Positions 22,469 through 34,032 are shown, counted from the stretch's first letter. The stretch: 64,000 bases of DNA from Hormiphora californensis (GCA_020137815.1 CM035358.1:7484733-7548732); one strand, 5' to 3'. The notes: generated by a model from the sequence alone, not told the origin. Made by a program: numbers and translations.

Positions 22469-24590
22469 GTATTGACTACATTATACATGTATTGTACATT
22501 GTAGATGTACGCAATGAACACACGTATTCATCGAACTGCAGTTGTTGAGAGTTGATCTACCGAACCCTGAATGAGAGAAACAAAATGACGGTGTGAGACA
22601 CACGAAAGCTAGTTTTTTTTAAAATTTATTCCACTTACTTCGCCAGTATGTATTAGCAAGCCCGCATTATGAATGTTGTATTTGTTATATTTGTTGTATA
22701 ATTGCTAGCTATCGCTGATAAAAATGTGGTACGTATCGAATCAAACTTTTCATTATTTCACATTATCATTGTGTATAGTATCTTTGCTTTACATTTGAAC
22801 TACACAAAACCATTCCCGATTTCTTTAGTCTTGTTAGTCGTTCTTACTAAATTTCTTTGGAATAACCGGGGAATAACCGATAAAATTTAATTTTCCATAC
22901 TCGAAAGTATACTTTAAAATATCGATAGGGGGTCCCATCGATCGCCTGTTATTAATACTATTCATTTCATGTTCTAAAGTAGTGAATTGCACAGCTTGAG
23001 GATCTGCAAATAACAAGCTGCGTCGTTCATTCAATCACTATATAATATGAGCCTCATATTTAGGTGCCGGCAGGCACCTCCGACCCGAAGAAAACAGCAA
23101 AAAACGAAAAAAAGAAAAAAAAAATTTTTGCCCTTGCACAAAAACCCAAAAATGCCGGCCCTATTAAGAACAAAGAAAGGTCTTTTTTTGGGGGGGGGGG
23201 GGGGGGGGGGGCAAAAAACATGTCAACGATTGTGGCCACACCGTTTGAGATATCGACTTGAAATTTTGTAGGCATGTTCTTGTAGTATTCCTTTGTGTCA
23301 TGACGTTGGCGGATTTTTGAATTTTTAATTAATTAATTAATTATAGGTAATTAAAAATGGTGCAAGGGCACCGTGCCCTTGCACATTGCGTGTTCTGTCC
23401 CTTGCACCGCGCCCTTGCACCAAATTCTATTTTCCGTTCTGCTTAAAATATCGACTTGAAACTTTGTAGGAATGTTCTTCAATCATAAAAGATGATGTTC
23501 GAAAAGTGGGAATAGTCAAAATTAATTAATTAGTTAGTTAGAGCCGTGCAAAAAATGGAATTTGGTGCAAGGGCAGGCAATGTGCAAGGGCAAATGGTGC
23601 AAGGGCAGCCCTTGCACCAATTTTATGATCGAACTGTGTCCACACCGTTTAATATTTTGACACGAAACTTTCTATGCATGTTCTAGTAGCATAACTACGA
23701 GTACTAGAAGAGCCGTATGATTAATATATCAATTAGGTAATTAATTATAGGCAAATTAATCAAAATTTGCCCTTGCACAATTTGTGCAAATTTCCCCTGA
23801 ACATGTGCCCTTGCACCATTTTGTTTGCCCATGCACTAAATTATATTTTCCGTTCTGCTTAAAATATCGACTTGAAACTTTCTAGGAATGTTCTTCATGC
23901 ATAAAACATATAATATAATCTACAGAAAGTGGGAATAGTCAAAATTAATTAATTAATTACTTAGAGATTAATTTTGGGGTGGCCCCTGCACAATTTGCCC
24001 CCAATTCGCGTGCACACGCTGGCAAGGGGTAACTTCGTAACCAAAGCCTGTGAATTGTGCATAATGAAATGGATAAATTTTCATCCAGCTGCTGGCGATA
24101 GAACTCGATAGAGTTCGATTGATTTACCATGACAACGGAGTTGGTTACCATACTAACCAGAGAATTCGTTGTAAAATAGTCCTTTCTTGCTATAAACTCG
24201 GCCTTTAGATAGAAAATTGATTTTATTCTACTCGCACTAATGCAAGGGCATTTCACAGTTTGGTGCCGTTATTTTTGTCTCTATTTTTACTAGGATTTTG
24301 GGATTAGACTGAAAGTATGGGATCATTTGAGAAGTAGTGAAGATTTGAAACATGTTAGCAACTTGCCGGTTCGACAAACTAAGCCCATATGATTCCAACT
24401 TCGGGTCGGACGAGGGGAAGCTTGCCTTTTGCGAACATAATAATAGCCTTAAAGGGCTAAATGAGGAAAGGTGGACAGAGATAAGAGATTAGAGATAAGA
24501 ATCTTAACTTATATCTCTTCTACTTCTAGATAACAGACATCTTCTAAAAAGTAGAAGATGTGCTTTAGCAGCTCCCCATCATAACACAAA
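22469..24590. other. Intergenic/intronic stretch with diverged repeats
   Basis: No complete gene is supported. A possible EFCAB7-like exon on the minus strand starts at about 23003 after an acceptor (TTATTTGCAG) and encodes DPQAVQFTTLEHEMN, but its donor is uncertain. A 20-base G-run lies at about 23191-23210. From 23040 to 24250 the motif GTGCAAGGGC and its complement recur many times. Confidence 0.4.
23225..23960. repeat. Diverged ~205-bp tandem repeat with GCCCTTGCAC motifs
   Basis: Four related blocks near 23238, 23440, 23645 and 23858 share ATATCGACTTGAAACTTT, then a GGAATGTTCTTC-type stretch, and several end in AATTAATTAATTA. GCCCTTGCAC and its inverse alternate between them. Probably an old tandem or composite element; no coding content. 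Confidence 0.6.
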
Positions 24591-25227
24591 CACGGGTGGG
24601 GTGGGGTTAAAACACAGTGTTTAAGGGAATGGTGGGGTTAAAACACAGTAAATGGGATGGTGGGTACCTTAATTAAAACACAGTGTTGAAGGGGATGGTG
24701 GGTACCTTGAGCGAGTGGGGTGGGGTTAAAACACAGTGTTGGGGGGGATGGTGTGGGTACCTTGGTGGGGTTAAAACACAGTGTTTAAGGGAATGGTGGG
24801 TACCTTGGTGGGGTTAAAACACAGTGTTTAAGGGAATGCTGGGTACCTTGAGCGAGTGGGGTTAAAACACAGTGTTTAAGGGGATGGTGGGTACCTTGGT
24901 GGGGTTAAAACACAGTGTTTAAGGGGATGGTGGGTACCTTGAGCGAGTGGGGTGGGGTTAAAACACAGTGTTTACAGGGAATGGTGGGTACCTTGAGCGG
25001 GTGGGGTTAAAACACAGTGGTTAAGGGAATGGTGGGTACCTTGGGTTAAAACACAGTGTTTAAGGGGATGGTGGGTACCTTGAGCGAGTGGGGTGGGGTT
25101 AAAACACAGTGTTTAAGGGGATGGTGGGTACCTTGAGCGAGTGGGGTGGGGTTAAAACACAGTGTTTAAGGGGATGGTGGGTACCTTGAGCGGGTTAAAA
25201 CACAGTGTTTAAGGGGATGGTGGGTAC
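24590..25227 (-). repeat. Donor-junction minisatellite after an EFCAB7-like exon
   Basis: About a dozen units of 35-55 bp. On the minus strand the full form reads CGCTCAAG then GTACCCACCATCCCC, TTAAACACTGTGTTTTAAC and CCC. The first 7 nt (CTCAAG plus donor GTACC) reproduce the end of the exon at 25228-25320 and its 5' splice site; the rest is intronic. Some units lack the CTCAAG part. The array starts exactly at the exon-intron border. Confidence 0.75.
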
Positions 25228-25320
25228 CTTGAGCAAGAGGTGACAGTTGTATATCCAGGTGTTTAGTGTTATCAGTGAGGCTCAGAAGGTATTGATGACA
25301 CTTCCAATCACCCCTTTCAC
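25228..25320 (-). CDS. EFCAB7: EFCAB7-like middle exon
   Basis: Bounded by an acceptor (TATATTGCAG) and a donor (CTCAAG|GTACCC). In one frame it encodes ERGDWKCHQYLLSLTDNT and then KHLDIQLSPLAQ. This is similar in spacing to a segment of vertebrate EFCAB7 that I recall as beginning SHQYRM and ending with LNLSQ, which lies between the N-terminal EF-hands and the C-terminal half. The identification is by motif pattern only. It is the expected link between the exons at 26-28 kb and those at 10.7-13.8 kb. Confidence 0.55.
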
Positions 25321-26026
25321 CTGCAATATAATTAGACACATTTCAAAACTAATAAAGATAGGTAAACCTGGCGTTCTTATCATCATATGGTGCCTAAACC
25401 CTGGTGAAGTCATTTGGTTCGGCACTCGATAATAAAAAGCGCCAGGTGTCTGGTGTTATAGTACACCAGACTACAGTAAGACACTAAGGTATACCTTGTG
25501 GGGCGCGTGAATAACAGTCTAACTTGGCAAGGTATACCCTTATAAATAGGTCTTTAAATTAAATGGCTTTATTTTCTCATGGTTCATTCTGCCTCTTTAT
25601 CTTCAATGATTCTCTAAAGATTATTCTGAATAACGAGACCTGGACAAGAACTAAATAGGAAAGAAAATGGAAAGAAGAAGCCATTAAACGGAGCATGTGA
25701 AATAGAGGAAGCCTGGGAACCGTTTAATAGCTTCTTATTCTTCTGGGAGTTCCGGGAACCGTTTAACCCACAGAACCGTTTAATAGTTTGAACCCTTTAT
25801 AAATTTACCTGCGTAGATACATCCCCGGACATTCTTTCTATAAACCCTTTCTGACTCTGAGAGAGAATTTTACTTTTTAGTAATCAAATCAGTAAAATGC
25901 GTGGCGTGTTGTACCTAATAAAATGCACAACCCAAGAAAAGGAAAAGGAAACCACCACTCTTCCGAAAGTTGATATATCAACTCGAGATTACCTTTCATT
26001 AGTTGATCAATTAATTAATTAATTAC
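25321..26026. other. EFCAB7-like intron, nothing recognised
   Basis: AT-rich sequence with an imperfect hairpin around 25445-25480 (CCAGGTGTCTGGTG / TACACCAGAC) and repeated AACCGTTTAA words near 25720-25780. No exon is supported. Confidence 0.4.
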
Positions 26027-28317
26027 CTTTAGTTTCGGTCGGCTGTTCTCTGGATTTCCGAAGTGGTGTTTTCTCCTCTCTTGCTACCTCCCCAATTTCT
26101 ACTTTTTTCACTGGAGAGGATGACATGACTAAATCATCATCGTCATCCGTAGTGGTCGTATCAGACACCACTTTCTTCTTTTCCGGGACCACTTTATTTC
26201 CGGGTGGTCCATCCTTCTTTCCGGGTGGTCCATCCTTCTTTTCTGACATCATTTTCTTAGAAGGACCTGGATCTTTCTTAGCGGGACCTGGATCTTTCTT
26301 AGAAATCGAGGGTTCGTTTTTGGAGGAAGTAGCATCGTTTTTCTCAGTAACTTTCTTCGAGGGGGTGGATGATGGTTCCTTTTTCACATTTTTAGCAGGA
26401 CTGATTTCCTTTTTCACATTTTTAGCAGGACTGATGTCTCTTTTCTCATTAGCCTTCTTAGGAGGTTCAATCTTCTCCGTATCTTTCTTGACATCTTCTT
26501 TTTTCTCGGGCAATGATCTCTTAGCAGGGAGACCCTTCTTCTCAGTCTCCATCCTCCCGGTTTGGATCTCGCTCTCTTCCTCGCTATTAACCTCAGTCTC
26601 ACTACTTGATCCCGTGCTACTATCTGTTAGTAGGTGTCTTCAATATCGGGGAAGGGGGACTTGTAATTCGGTGCAGGGGTCGGTTTAGACGGACTGTTGG
26701 TTGAGGATTTCTGGGTCACTGCGGCAGAAGTCTGATTGGGCACCTAGGGGGAGATTAAGTTGTTTGATTCAATTGGGGGAGGGGCGAGCAAGAGGAATGG
26801 TTCAGACAGGATCAAAAACATACGGATGTTGTAATCGATCAGTTTCTAAATAACTAAATACTGACAGGTAACTCATGCGTCATGTCCGCTTCATGACAAT
26901 TTCTCGGCGGCCAGCTCAAATCTCAATGAAACATTTAAATGTCTTAGACATGTCATGAACCTGTCATGAGACCAGCTCATGTGTCTCTCATGACATGTCT
27001 CGTCTCTAGCTCGGTCTTCTAACAAAATCAAACCTTGTCTAAGTTTCAGAATATGGTTGAGTTGGATGTTAGCCTTGGAGTACAGGCCAGCGAACTCTCT
27101 GTAATCCAACTTGCCATCTTTGTTAGCGTCTAGAGATGAGAACACAGCAGCCACCGCACTATCACTCATTTTATCACCCAACTAGGAGGGGGAAATGCAT
27201 GGTGAGAACATGTGTGTACATGTTGTCTACCCACCTGAAATCTGAATTTAGATTTCGATTTGTAATGTTCTAACCCTCCTTTACATTTGTGGGCACGAAA
27301 GAGGGTCAAGGCAACTCTCGATGTACACGTAGGTACAATCAAGGTGACAAATGGGGAGAGGGCATCCCCTCTGACAAATGTATCATTTGTTCAATGTTCA
27401 TGATTCAGGATTTTACGTTGATGTACATTGTAACAATATATGTCTAAGTCTGATTCAAGTTATTTACCCGTTGTAGTAAGACACGGAGCTCACTAAGAGA
27501 TATACTGTTATCACCGTTGATGTCAAATGTTCTGAATGCTCTAATTATCTGCTCCTCTGTAATGGAGGGCACACCCGCTACAATACCCCCTATCCTGTCA
27601 AATGCTATCAAACCTGTCATTGGAGGAGATAGGGGGGTTACTCAATAACTGGGGGTGGGAGACAGATACCATTCTCAGAGGGAATATTATACGGATAGAT
27701 GCCCCCCCCTAGATCCTAGATCGAACACCATGAGCAATGAGGGCGAATTCATTCATTGACTGAAGCCCTTGTCAGTACATTATAATGTTCACATACCTCC
27801 TTCGTCTTTTAGGATGCTCTCCGCTCGTCTATCACTCACATCCTTCCCGCACAAACACAGCACTGAAAATATAAGTTAGTTAACTCTCCTGACAGCTTAT
27901 AATAATACTAGTGTGTTCGAACTGTCTTGAATCTTGTTCGGCCTCCAACAAGCAAGGAGCGGGAAAGACAAATAACGTGTTGATGCCTGATGGAAGGGTA
28001 GCAGATGGTGCGCGGCGCCCTATACCACAAACAGTGTTGACAACGTTAGCTTTCAACAGCGCGCATGTCATTGTCGATCGCGCGCGAGAGTCTTTCACCG
28101 GTATTGGCAAGAAACTATCACGAGGCATGTGATACCTAACATGCTTTGTTTGTGGGGTTGAGACAGTCAAAAAAGTAATAGAAGTGAAGTTTTAGACTTC
28201 CTAACACTACTACTTTTTGGTATATGAAGACTCACATTCCTTGAGTTCCGCAGATTCCATAATATCATTGTGCTTGCTCTTCCGCAGGTACAGCCACGCT
28301 TGATCAACCGTTGACAT
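26027..28317 (-). CDS. EFCAB7: EFCAB7-like EF-hand protein, N-terminal exons
   Basis: Start ATG at 28317. Exons 28236-28317, 27797-27862, 27468-27613 and about 27034-27181 join in phase at the first three junctions. They encode MSTVDQAWLYLRKSKHND, then LLCLCGKDVSDRRAE, then two canonical EF-hands with loops DINGDNSISLSE and DANKDGKLDYRE. The second is followed by REFAGLY, like FDYIKFCKLY in EFCAB7. A further block (about 26600-26743) is Ser/Thr/Pro-rich, and 26027 to about 26640 is a Lys/Glu/Pro-rich low-complexity exon with repeated SPAKNVKKE and PGPAKKDPGP-type units, ending at donor AAAG|GTAATT. The joints between 26600 and 27034 do not splice cleanly in one frame, so the gene model there is uncertain. 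Confidence 0.65.
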
Positions 28318-29497
28318 GTTAAACTAGAAAGAGAGGGTAGAGGGCTACTTAAGTCGGATTTTTTGAAGTTGTCACCCCCTTTTTACGTCGTGCGTGACAG
28401 CCCCCATGCACTTGCTCTCACTTTACGGCAAAAAAAACCGCATAAAGTTTTTATTTGACGAAATTGTTCAAGAAACAAAGGAGTGAGAGCCAAAACAGTC
28501 ATCATCATAATCAATATAAGGGATAGATGGGCCAAAACTGGGGAAAGTTGTAGATCAAGTCCAGAAAACACCCCTCCGGGATTTTGAGTTCTTCCAGAGT
28601 TGCACTCTATGTCATGAGGGTGTAAAGCAGCTCTACCATCGGTGTTGGTAGGTGTTGGATTTGTTCGTGTCTTGGACTTCACTGCCGCTTCTAATGAAGC
28701 ACCTCCCCTCATATCTCTCATAGCCTCCCTGATTGATACCTGTCGGGTGATGTAGTCTCTTTCCCGGAGGTCGCCAGACGTAACCAGAGGCCGGAGGTGA
28801 GAAAAGTCCAGGAGTGGGAGGATGGGAGTCCAGTCCTTCAGTATAAGTCCAGTCAAGGGCTCTCGGCAAGTCTTGTCTCCGCAGCACTTGTCCCCACCTG
28901 CCCACATCCGCACCGTTCAGGAACAAGGTTGCCAACATGGTTTCTGGTTCCCCCAACAATCCAGTTATATAAACCGGGCCCCCTGGATAACCCGGTCTAT
29001 GTTTGTCCCGTTTCAGAACCCGCAGTACCCATGCCCAGTGAACAGATAATGCTGTTTCGAGCATCTTCTGAAGGAATGCCTGGTGGTCAGCTTGTAGCCC
29101 TGGCAACAGATCTAATGCCGTCTGAACATTTCTGGCTCTGTGTTGGGGGTCCAGAAGTGGGGCGGCTAGGGTGTCAAGGTAGCCCTCACCAAAAAACTGT
29201 GTGGAGGAAGGGGTACCTGTTACTACTGATAGTTACCCTCCTTCAGAGCAAGACAGGTGACCACCCATTCATCAAGACTAATGTCCTTCTTTTGGAGAGT
29301 CAAGGAGAACCTGGACAGAAACTCCATTAGCCCGGAAAGAAACTCATTGATGGGCCCTTGATGTCCCTAAGCAATCCATTTGCCTTCCCCTTCCTCTCGT
29401 CGTCCAGTTTACCCCCAGTTATCACCTTCTCCCAGATCCCCACGCCCTCAGAAGATTGCGGATATGGCTCACAAACTTCATATCCTTCAGGAGGGGT

Positions 29498-29784
29498 TAG
29501 TAGAGTCGATAACTACATCGACCTCTCCCAATTGTTCCAGTTTTTGTCACATCTGTTTGGAGCCTCGACACGACTTCTAAACAGGTGTTACTTTTTCACA
29601 AACTGTTTTCGTCTTGGTGTAATCAGCAGTTGAAATGTTGCTGATCATAACAAAAACCTGACTAAATTTTTTCAACTTGGGGTAAAACCATGGGTGTCAA
29701 AAGTTAGCTCTAGGTCCCCTGAGTAACCATCCGGAGACTCTAAGAGATATTTCAAGCCGTTCTCCCGTAATCATTAATCCCGGT
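29498..29784 (+). repeat. Left 287-bp inverted repeat framing LINE-A
   Basis: Begins TAGTAGAGTCGATAACTAC and ends TCATTAATCCCGGT. The full length recurs inverted at 34364-34650 with few mismatches. The two arms enclose the whole two-ORF LINE. Confidence 0.85.
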
Positions 29785-30124
29785 GGACTACAACGTAAAA
29801 CTATTTATTGAGTTTCAGAAAGCCATGTACAAGTGACCACCCCTGGAAACTATCCCTGAAGCCGACGAAAAAGCTATCCTGGGAAAGCAGAAGGCTATCC
29901 TGTCGGAGCTAAGTAAGGATTCTGATTGCGGTGATGAGGTTAAGCGAGTCCTGAAGGCCTACAACCCGGCAGCAAAGAAGTATCAGACCAACCTGAACAA
30001 CCTGGATAAGTTTGATGTTCCTGTACTGGAGGAGGCCGCTGTTTTTCTGGGAGGTAAGCCCCGGACCGACGATGGAGTCAGCAGAAGGTACCGTAGCAAA
30101 TCTAGCCTCATTGACTGGCTAATC

Positions 30125-31072
30125 ATGGCTATCGAGGGTCTCTTCCCTCAGTTTTGCGAGACCTGTGAGTTGGATTACACAATGAAACGAGGAGAGAAAT
30201 CCAGGTTCAACTGCAGTAGCGGTGGTGGTGGTAGCCACAACTGCCACCTAATCCAGGAGCAGCCCAAGTGTAGTGTCCCTGGTTTTGTTTGGATTTGCTC
30301 AGGCTGCATGAAAAAGAACAGACTGGAAACTTTCTCTGGCGAAAACGGGGAGTTTGCCAGTCCTCCTAAAAGTGCAGCTAGTGAGGCAAATGATGACAGT
30401 TTGAGGAGGAAGTTCAGTTTCTTGTCGACAGCTGAGGTTGGTGAGAAACCAGGGGAGCTCACCACAGCCGGGGACAGGAAGGAGAAAGAACTACCCAAGG
30501 AAACAGAGAAAAAGATCGATAGTGAGGCTGACAAACCAATCCCAGTGTGCCAGCAATACCTTCAACATCGCTGTAAGCATGGTCGTGCTGGAACGAAGAA
30601 TGTCGGTGGAGTTGCTTGCCAGAGGTCACACCCTCCGCTGTGCCGGAAGTACTGCTCACATGGATCTATGAAGAAGTACGGATGTCAGCTGGGTAAGGAA
30701 TGTCGCTATTTCCACCCACCCCTGTGTCGTTCCTCGCAGTTCAGTCATCAATGTCTCAAGACTGACTGTCGTTTTCAGCATCTGAGGAACACACGTCGTG
30801 CTCCTGCCAACGTGAAGCCAAATAACACCCAGGCAACCGACGTGAGCAGGCCAAAAACCATGACACCCTATGCTACAAGCACTACGGATATGAACACTAA
30901 TATACCACGGTCCCAGCAACCGAGCTCCAATGCATCACGGGAGCCAGCCCCATTTGATGAGCAGGCTTTTTTCGAAAGACTCTTGGGGGCGATGGACGCG
31001 AGAATGGACGCGAGAATGAGAGAAATGCTAGACGTGAGACTGGATCCAAGACGAACGTGGAGGGAACGTTAG
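30125..31072 (+). CDS. LINE-A ORF1, CCCH zinc-finger protein
   Basis: 315 residues from the ATG at 30125. It has a Cys pair region (CETCELDY, ICSGCMKK), an acidic/basic linker, then three or four CCCH-type zinc fingers around residues 140-215 (CQQYLQHRCKHG, CRKYCSHGSMKKYGC, CRYFHPPLC, CRFQHLRNTRR). The same Cys/His pattern occurs in LINE-B. ORF1 proteins of this kind bind element RNA. The frame is open upstream to about 29840 with credible protein sequence (VLKAYNPAAKKYQTNLNN) but no ATG, so the N-terminus may be longer with a start lost to an in-frame TGA near 29838, or may use a non-AUG start. The stop overlaps ORF2. Confidence 0.75.
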   Translation: MAIEGLFPQFCETCELDYTMKRGEKSRFNCSSGGGGSHNCHLIQEQPKCSVPGFVWICSGCMKKNRLETFSGENGEFASPPKSAASEANDDSLRRKFSFLSTAEVGEKPGELTTAGDRKEKELPKETEKKIDSEADKPIPVCQQYLQHRCKHGRAGTKNVGGVACQRSHPPLCRKYCSHGSMKKYGCQLGKECRYFHPPLCRSSQFSHQCLKTDCRFQHLRNTRRAPANVKPNNTQATDVSRPKTMTPYATSTTDMNTNIPRSQQPSSNASREPAPFDEQAFFERLLGAMDARMDARMREMLDVRLDPRRTWRER

Positions 31073-34032
31073 GGCCTGTCTCGCCTACGAGCAAACTTTT
31101 ACTGTTAAATGGGAGAAGTTTAAGTCCAGCAGGTGATACATGTTGGAAACTTGGGCTTATTAGAGACTATGTTAAGCAAGAGAAAACTCCCATAGTAACC
31201 ATTGCAGTAACTGAGACTTGGTTTAAAGGCTATCATTCTGATGCCCAGGTTCAGATACCAGGGTATGACGTGTATAGAAGTGATAGAGAAAACCGAGTGG
31301 GCGGTGGCTGTGCCTTATATGTTCAATGTTCGCTGGCTGTTTCTGATACTACATGTTTTGCGAGTGCGAATAACAATATGTGTGCTGTTTATGTTGAACA
31401 AATAAACACTATTTATGCTGTTGTGTATCGCTCTGAGTCAAGTGTGTTAGATTTTCAAAAGCTGATGGACAATCTCCAGACTTTTATTGATAATCACAGT
31501 GATGATCGATTACCAGAGGTCATAGTTTCTGGGGACTTTAATCTTCCTCTTTTTCAGTGGGCTGATGGGTCGTCTGTTCCGGTTGACAAGCCCAACTACA
31601 ATGTTGTTGCTGATTTCATGGACGCAAACTTTCTATCCCAAGTTGTTGAGGGCCCTACAAGAGGCAACAACACGTTAGACCTTGTGTTTACTAACCGCCC
31701 GGAATATTTCAGCGATATCTCTATTACGGATGGGGGTATCTCGGATCATTCCTGGGTATCATGTGAACTCTCATTCAACCCTCTCGGTCCCAAAAGTATA
31801 TTTCTTCCCAGTATACTTGAGGGTTATCGGCAATTGGATCTACAGTCGGCTGACTTCACTAGTATTGATGCAGAACTAGCGGCTACTGATTGGGATCAAA
31901 TGTTGACGGAATGTGAAGAACTGGGAGATGAGGATGGTTCCCTTTTTGTGGAGGCCATGCGTGACAAAGTTTTCAAAGTTGTAAAGTCACACTGTCGATT
32001 GAAGAAAATCAGGAAAGAGTTTGTGGACAAAGAACTGAAGCACTTGACCAGCAGGAGACGTAAATTGGTTAAACGCGAGAACGGTTCAGACAAATGGATA
32101 TCACAGATGGACTGTATAATTGGCAGGATAAAGGAACACTTGATATCAAGGGAAAAGAAGACAGAGAGGAAGGCTGTTGACGTTATTAAAGAGAACCCGA
32201 AGTTCTTTTATTCACATGTCAAGAAGAAATCTAAAGTCAGATCTTCAGTTGCGCCCCTTGAGCGTGAAGATGGTTCACTAACTGTGGATCCTCAAGAGAA
32301 GGCTGGACTACTCCAACACCAGTTTTCCAGCGTTTTTAGCGACCCTTCCGCTATCGACCCCACAGAGGCAGCTGGTAACGTTGAGGACCTCGGTGAGATC
32401 CTGACAAGTTTGGAGTTCTCGCAGAATTGTATTCAGACTGCGTTGGGGGAACTGAAACCATTCTCAGCCTCCCCTCCAGACTGCATTCCTTCAGTTGTTC
32501 TGAAACAGTGTCGCAGTAGCCTGTCATACCCGATTTGGATGCTGTGGAACAGGTCATTTGAAGACGGTACTGTCCCTAGTTGCCTGAAGCAACAATTCAT
32601 AACTCCGTTGTTCAAAAAGGGGGCTAAATCGAAACCTGAGAATTATCGCCCCGTGTCTATAACGAGCCACCTATCTAAGGTGTTTGAGCGGCTGGTTAGG
32701 AAGCGGATAGTTGACTACTTGGACGAAATGGGCTTACAGAGTGAGACACAGCATGGATTTAGGACAGGGCGCAGTACCATGACTCAGCTTCTTACCCATG
32801 TTGACTACATTTTAAACGAATTATGCAATGGCCAGGAAGTTGACATAATTTATTTGGATTTCAGCAAGGCCTTTGACTCAGTTGATATCAATGTTTTGCT
32901 GGCTAAGCTGAAAAGGTATGGTATTGGTGGGCAACTTCTTCAGTGGATCAGTGCGTGGATCCTGGGCAGGAAACAGTGTGTAATGGTGGATGGAGTGAGG
33001 TCACTCTGGGTTGACGTGCTTAGTGGGGTTGCCCAGGGCAGTGTGCTTGGACCACTACTTTTTCTCATCTATATCCTGGATCTAGAATCAGTGCTGGATG
33101 GTAGCATGTGTCTCACTTTTGCCGACGACACAAAGTTGATGAAAGCTATATCGGACATGGCTACTCAGGCCTGCCTTCAGAACGATCTTTTGAGGGTAAC
33201 TGAGTGGGCAAGGATGAATAACATGAAGTTACATGAGAACAAATTTCAACTCCTGAGTTATAGACTGAATAAGTCGGCGATCCTCAGTGATTTTCCTTTC
33301 TCAGCAGAGGTGTTTTCATACACGACCGGGTCAGGGGTTCAGTTGATGCCAGATCCGGATGTCCGTGACCTAGGTGTTCAGATGTCTGCGGACGGTTCAT
33401 GGTCGAAGCATATCTCTACTATTGTGAGGAAGGCTTCTCTTTTGTGTGGTTGGATATTCAGTGTGTTTAGAGACCGTACACCGGACCTTATGTTGCAACT
33501 CTTTAAGTCGTTGGTCAGGCCTATTCTAGAGTATTGTTGCCTAGTCTGGAACCCTTCCAAGGCCAGTGATATCAAGGCTATTGAGAATGTACAGAGATGT
33601 TTCACCAGACGTCTTGATGGTATGCAGGGTCACGACTATTGGGGTAGACTGAAATTGCTCAATATTATGTCCCTTCAGCGTCGGAGGCAGCGCTACATGC
33701 TGATCCATGTGTGGAAGACGATTCAGGGTTTTGTACCGAATTCTGCCCACCTAGTAATTCAACAGCACGCTAGATTGGGTACGCGGATAGTCCCTCCGCC
33801 TTACCCCTATAGAGCAGAAACGAAACGAGCTAATCAATTTCATTGCTCATTCGGTCCTAGAGCAGCTCATTTATGGAACACTCTACCAGCTGCTGTTAAT
33901 TCTTGTGTGAGCTTGAATCAGTTCAAATCATCATTGGGGAATTACTTGACAGGATTTCACGATCGTCCTCCAGTCAGAGGGTACCCGCCACTTCCCAATG
34001 ACCTTTCGCCTCAATGTGCTGTGCTGTGCTGA
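31057..34032 (+). CDS. LINE-A ORF2, endonuclease-reverse transcriptase
   Basis: About 990 residues, open throughout. An N-terminal APE-type endonuclease shows LLLNGRSL, TETWFKG, SGDFNLP and SDHSW (metal-binding and catalytic positions). The reverse transcriptase shows NYRPVSITSHLSKVFERLV, YLDFSKAFDSVD, GVAQGSVLGPLLFLIY and the catalytic FADDTKL. The C-terminus has LVRPILEYCCLVWNP and RAAHLWNTLP. Layout fits the CR1/L2/jockey group of non-LTR elements; the clade cannot be set by eye. The frame is -1 relative to ORF1, and the conserved LLLNGRSL precedes any in-frame ATG (the frame opens with GTG at 31057). Translation therefore probably depends on frameshifting or reinitiation. All catalytic motifs are intact. 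Confidence 0.9.
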   Translation: MEGTLGPVSPTSKLLLLNGRSLSPAGDTCWKLGLIRDYVKQEKTPIVTIAVTETWFKGYHSDAQVQIPGYDVYRSDRENRVGGGCALYVQCSLAVSDTTCFASANNNMCAVYVEQINTIYAVVYRSESSVLDFQKLMDNLQTFIDNHSDDRLPEVIVSGDFNLPLFQWADGSSVPVDKPNYNVVADFMDANFLSQVVEGPTRGNNTLDLVFTNRPEYFSDISITDGGISDHSWVSCELSFNPLGPKSIFLPSILEGYRQLDLQSADFTSIDAELAATDWDQMLTECEELGDEDGSLFVEAMRDKVFKVVKSHCRLKKIRKEFVDKELKHLTSRRRKLVKRENGSDKWISQMDCIIGRIKEHLISREKKTERKAVDVIKENPKFFYSHVKKKSKVRSSVAPLEREDGSLTVDPQEKAGLLQHQFSSVFSDPSAIDPTEAAGNVEDLGEILTSLEFSQNCIQTALGELKPFSASPPDCIPSVVLKQCRSSLSYPIWMLWNRSFEDGTVPSCLKQQFITPLFKKGAKSKPENYRPVSITSHLSKVFERLVRKRIVDYLDEMGLQSETQHGFRTGRSTMTQLLTHVDYILNELCNGQEVDIIYLDFSKAFDSVDINVLLAKLKRYGIGGQLLQWISAWILGRKQCVMVDGVRSLWVDVLSGVAQGSVLGPLLFLIYILDLESVLDGSMCLTFADDTKLMKAISDMATQACLQNDLLRVTEWARMNNMKLHENKFQLLSYRLNKSAILSDFPFSAEVFSYTTGSGVQLMPDPDVRDLGVQMSADGSWSKHISTIVRKASLLCGWIFSVFRDRTPDLMLQLFKSLVRPILEYCCLVWNPSKASDIKAIENVQRCFTRRLDGMQGHDYWGRLKLLNIMSLQRRRQRYMLIHVWKTIQGFVPNSAHLVIQQHARLGTRIVPPPYPYRAETKRANQFHCSFGPRAAHLWNTLPAAVNSCVSLNQFKSSLGNYLTGFHDRPPVRGYPPLPNDLSPQCAVLC

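Noticed and set aside
23047-23275. Lys-rich plus-strand frames next to a G-run
   Set aside because: Low-complexity A/G tract; both strands are open for the same compositional reason.
26125-26688. Plus-strand Ser/Phe-rich frame of 187 residues
   Set aside because: It is the complement of the Lys/Glu-rich exon of the EFCAB7-like gene.
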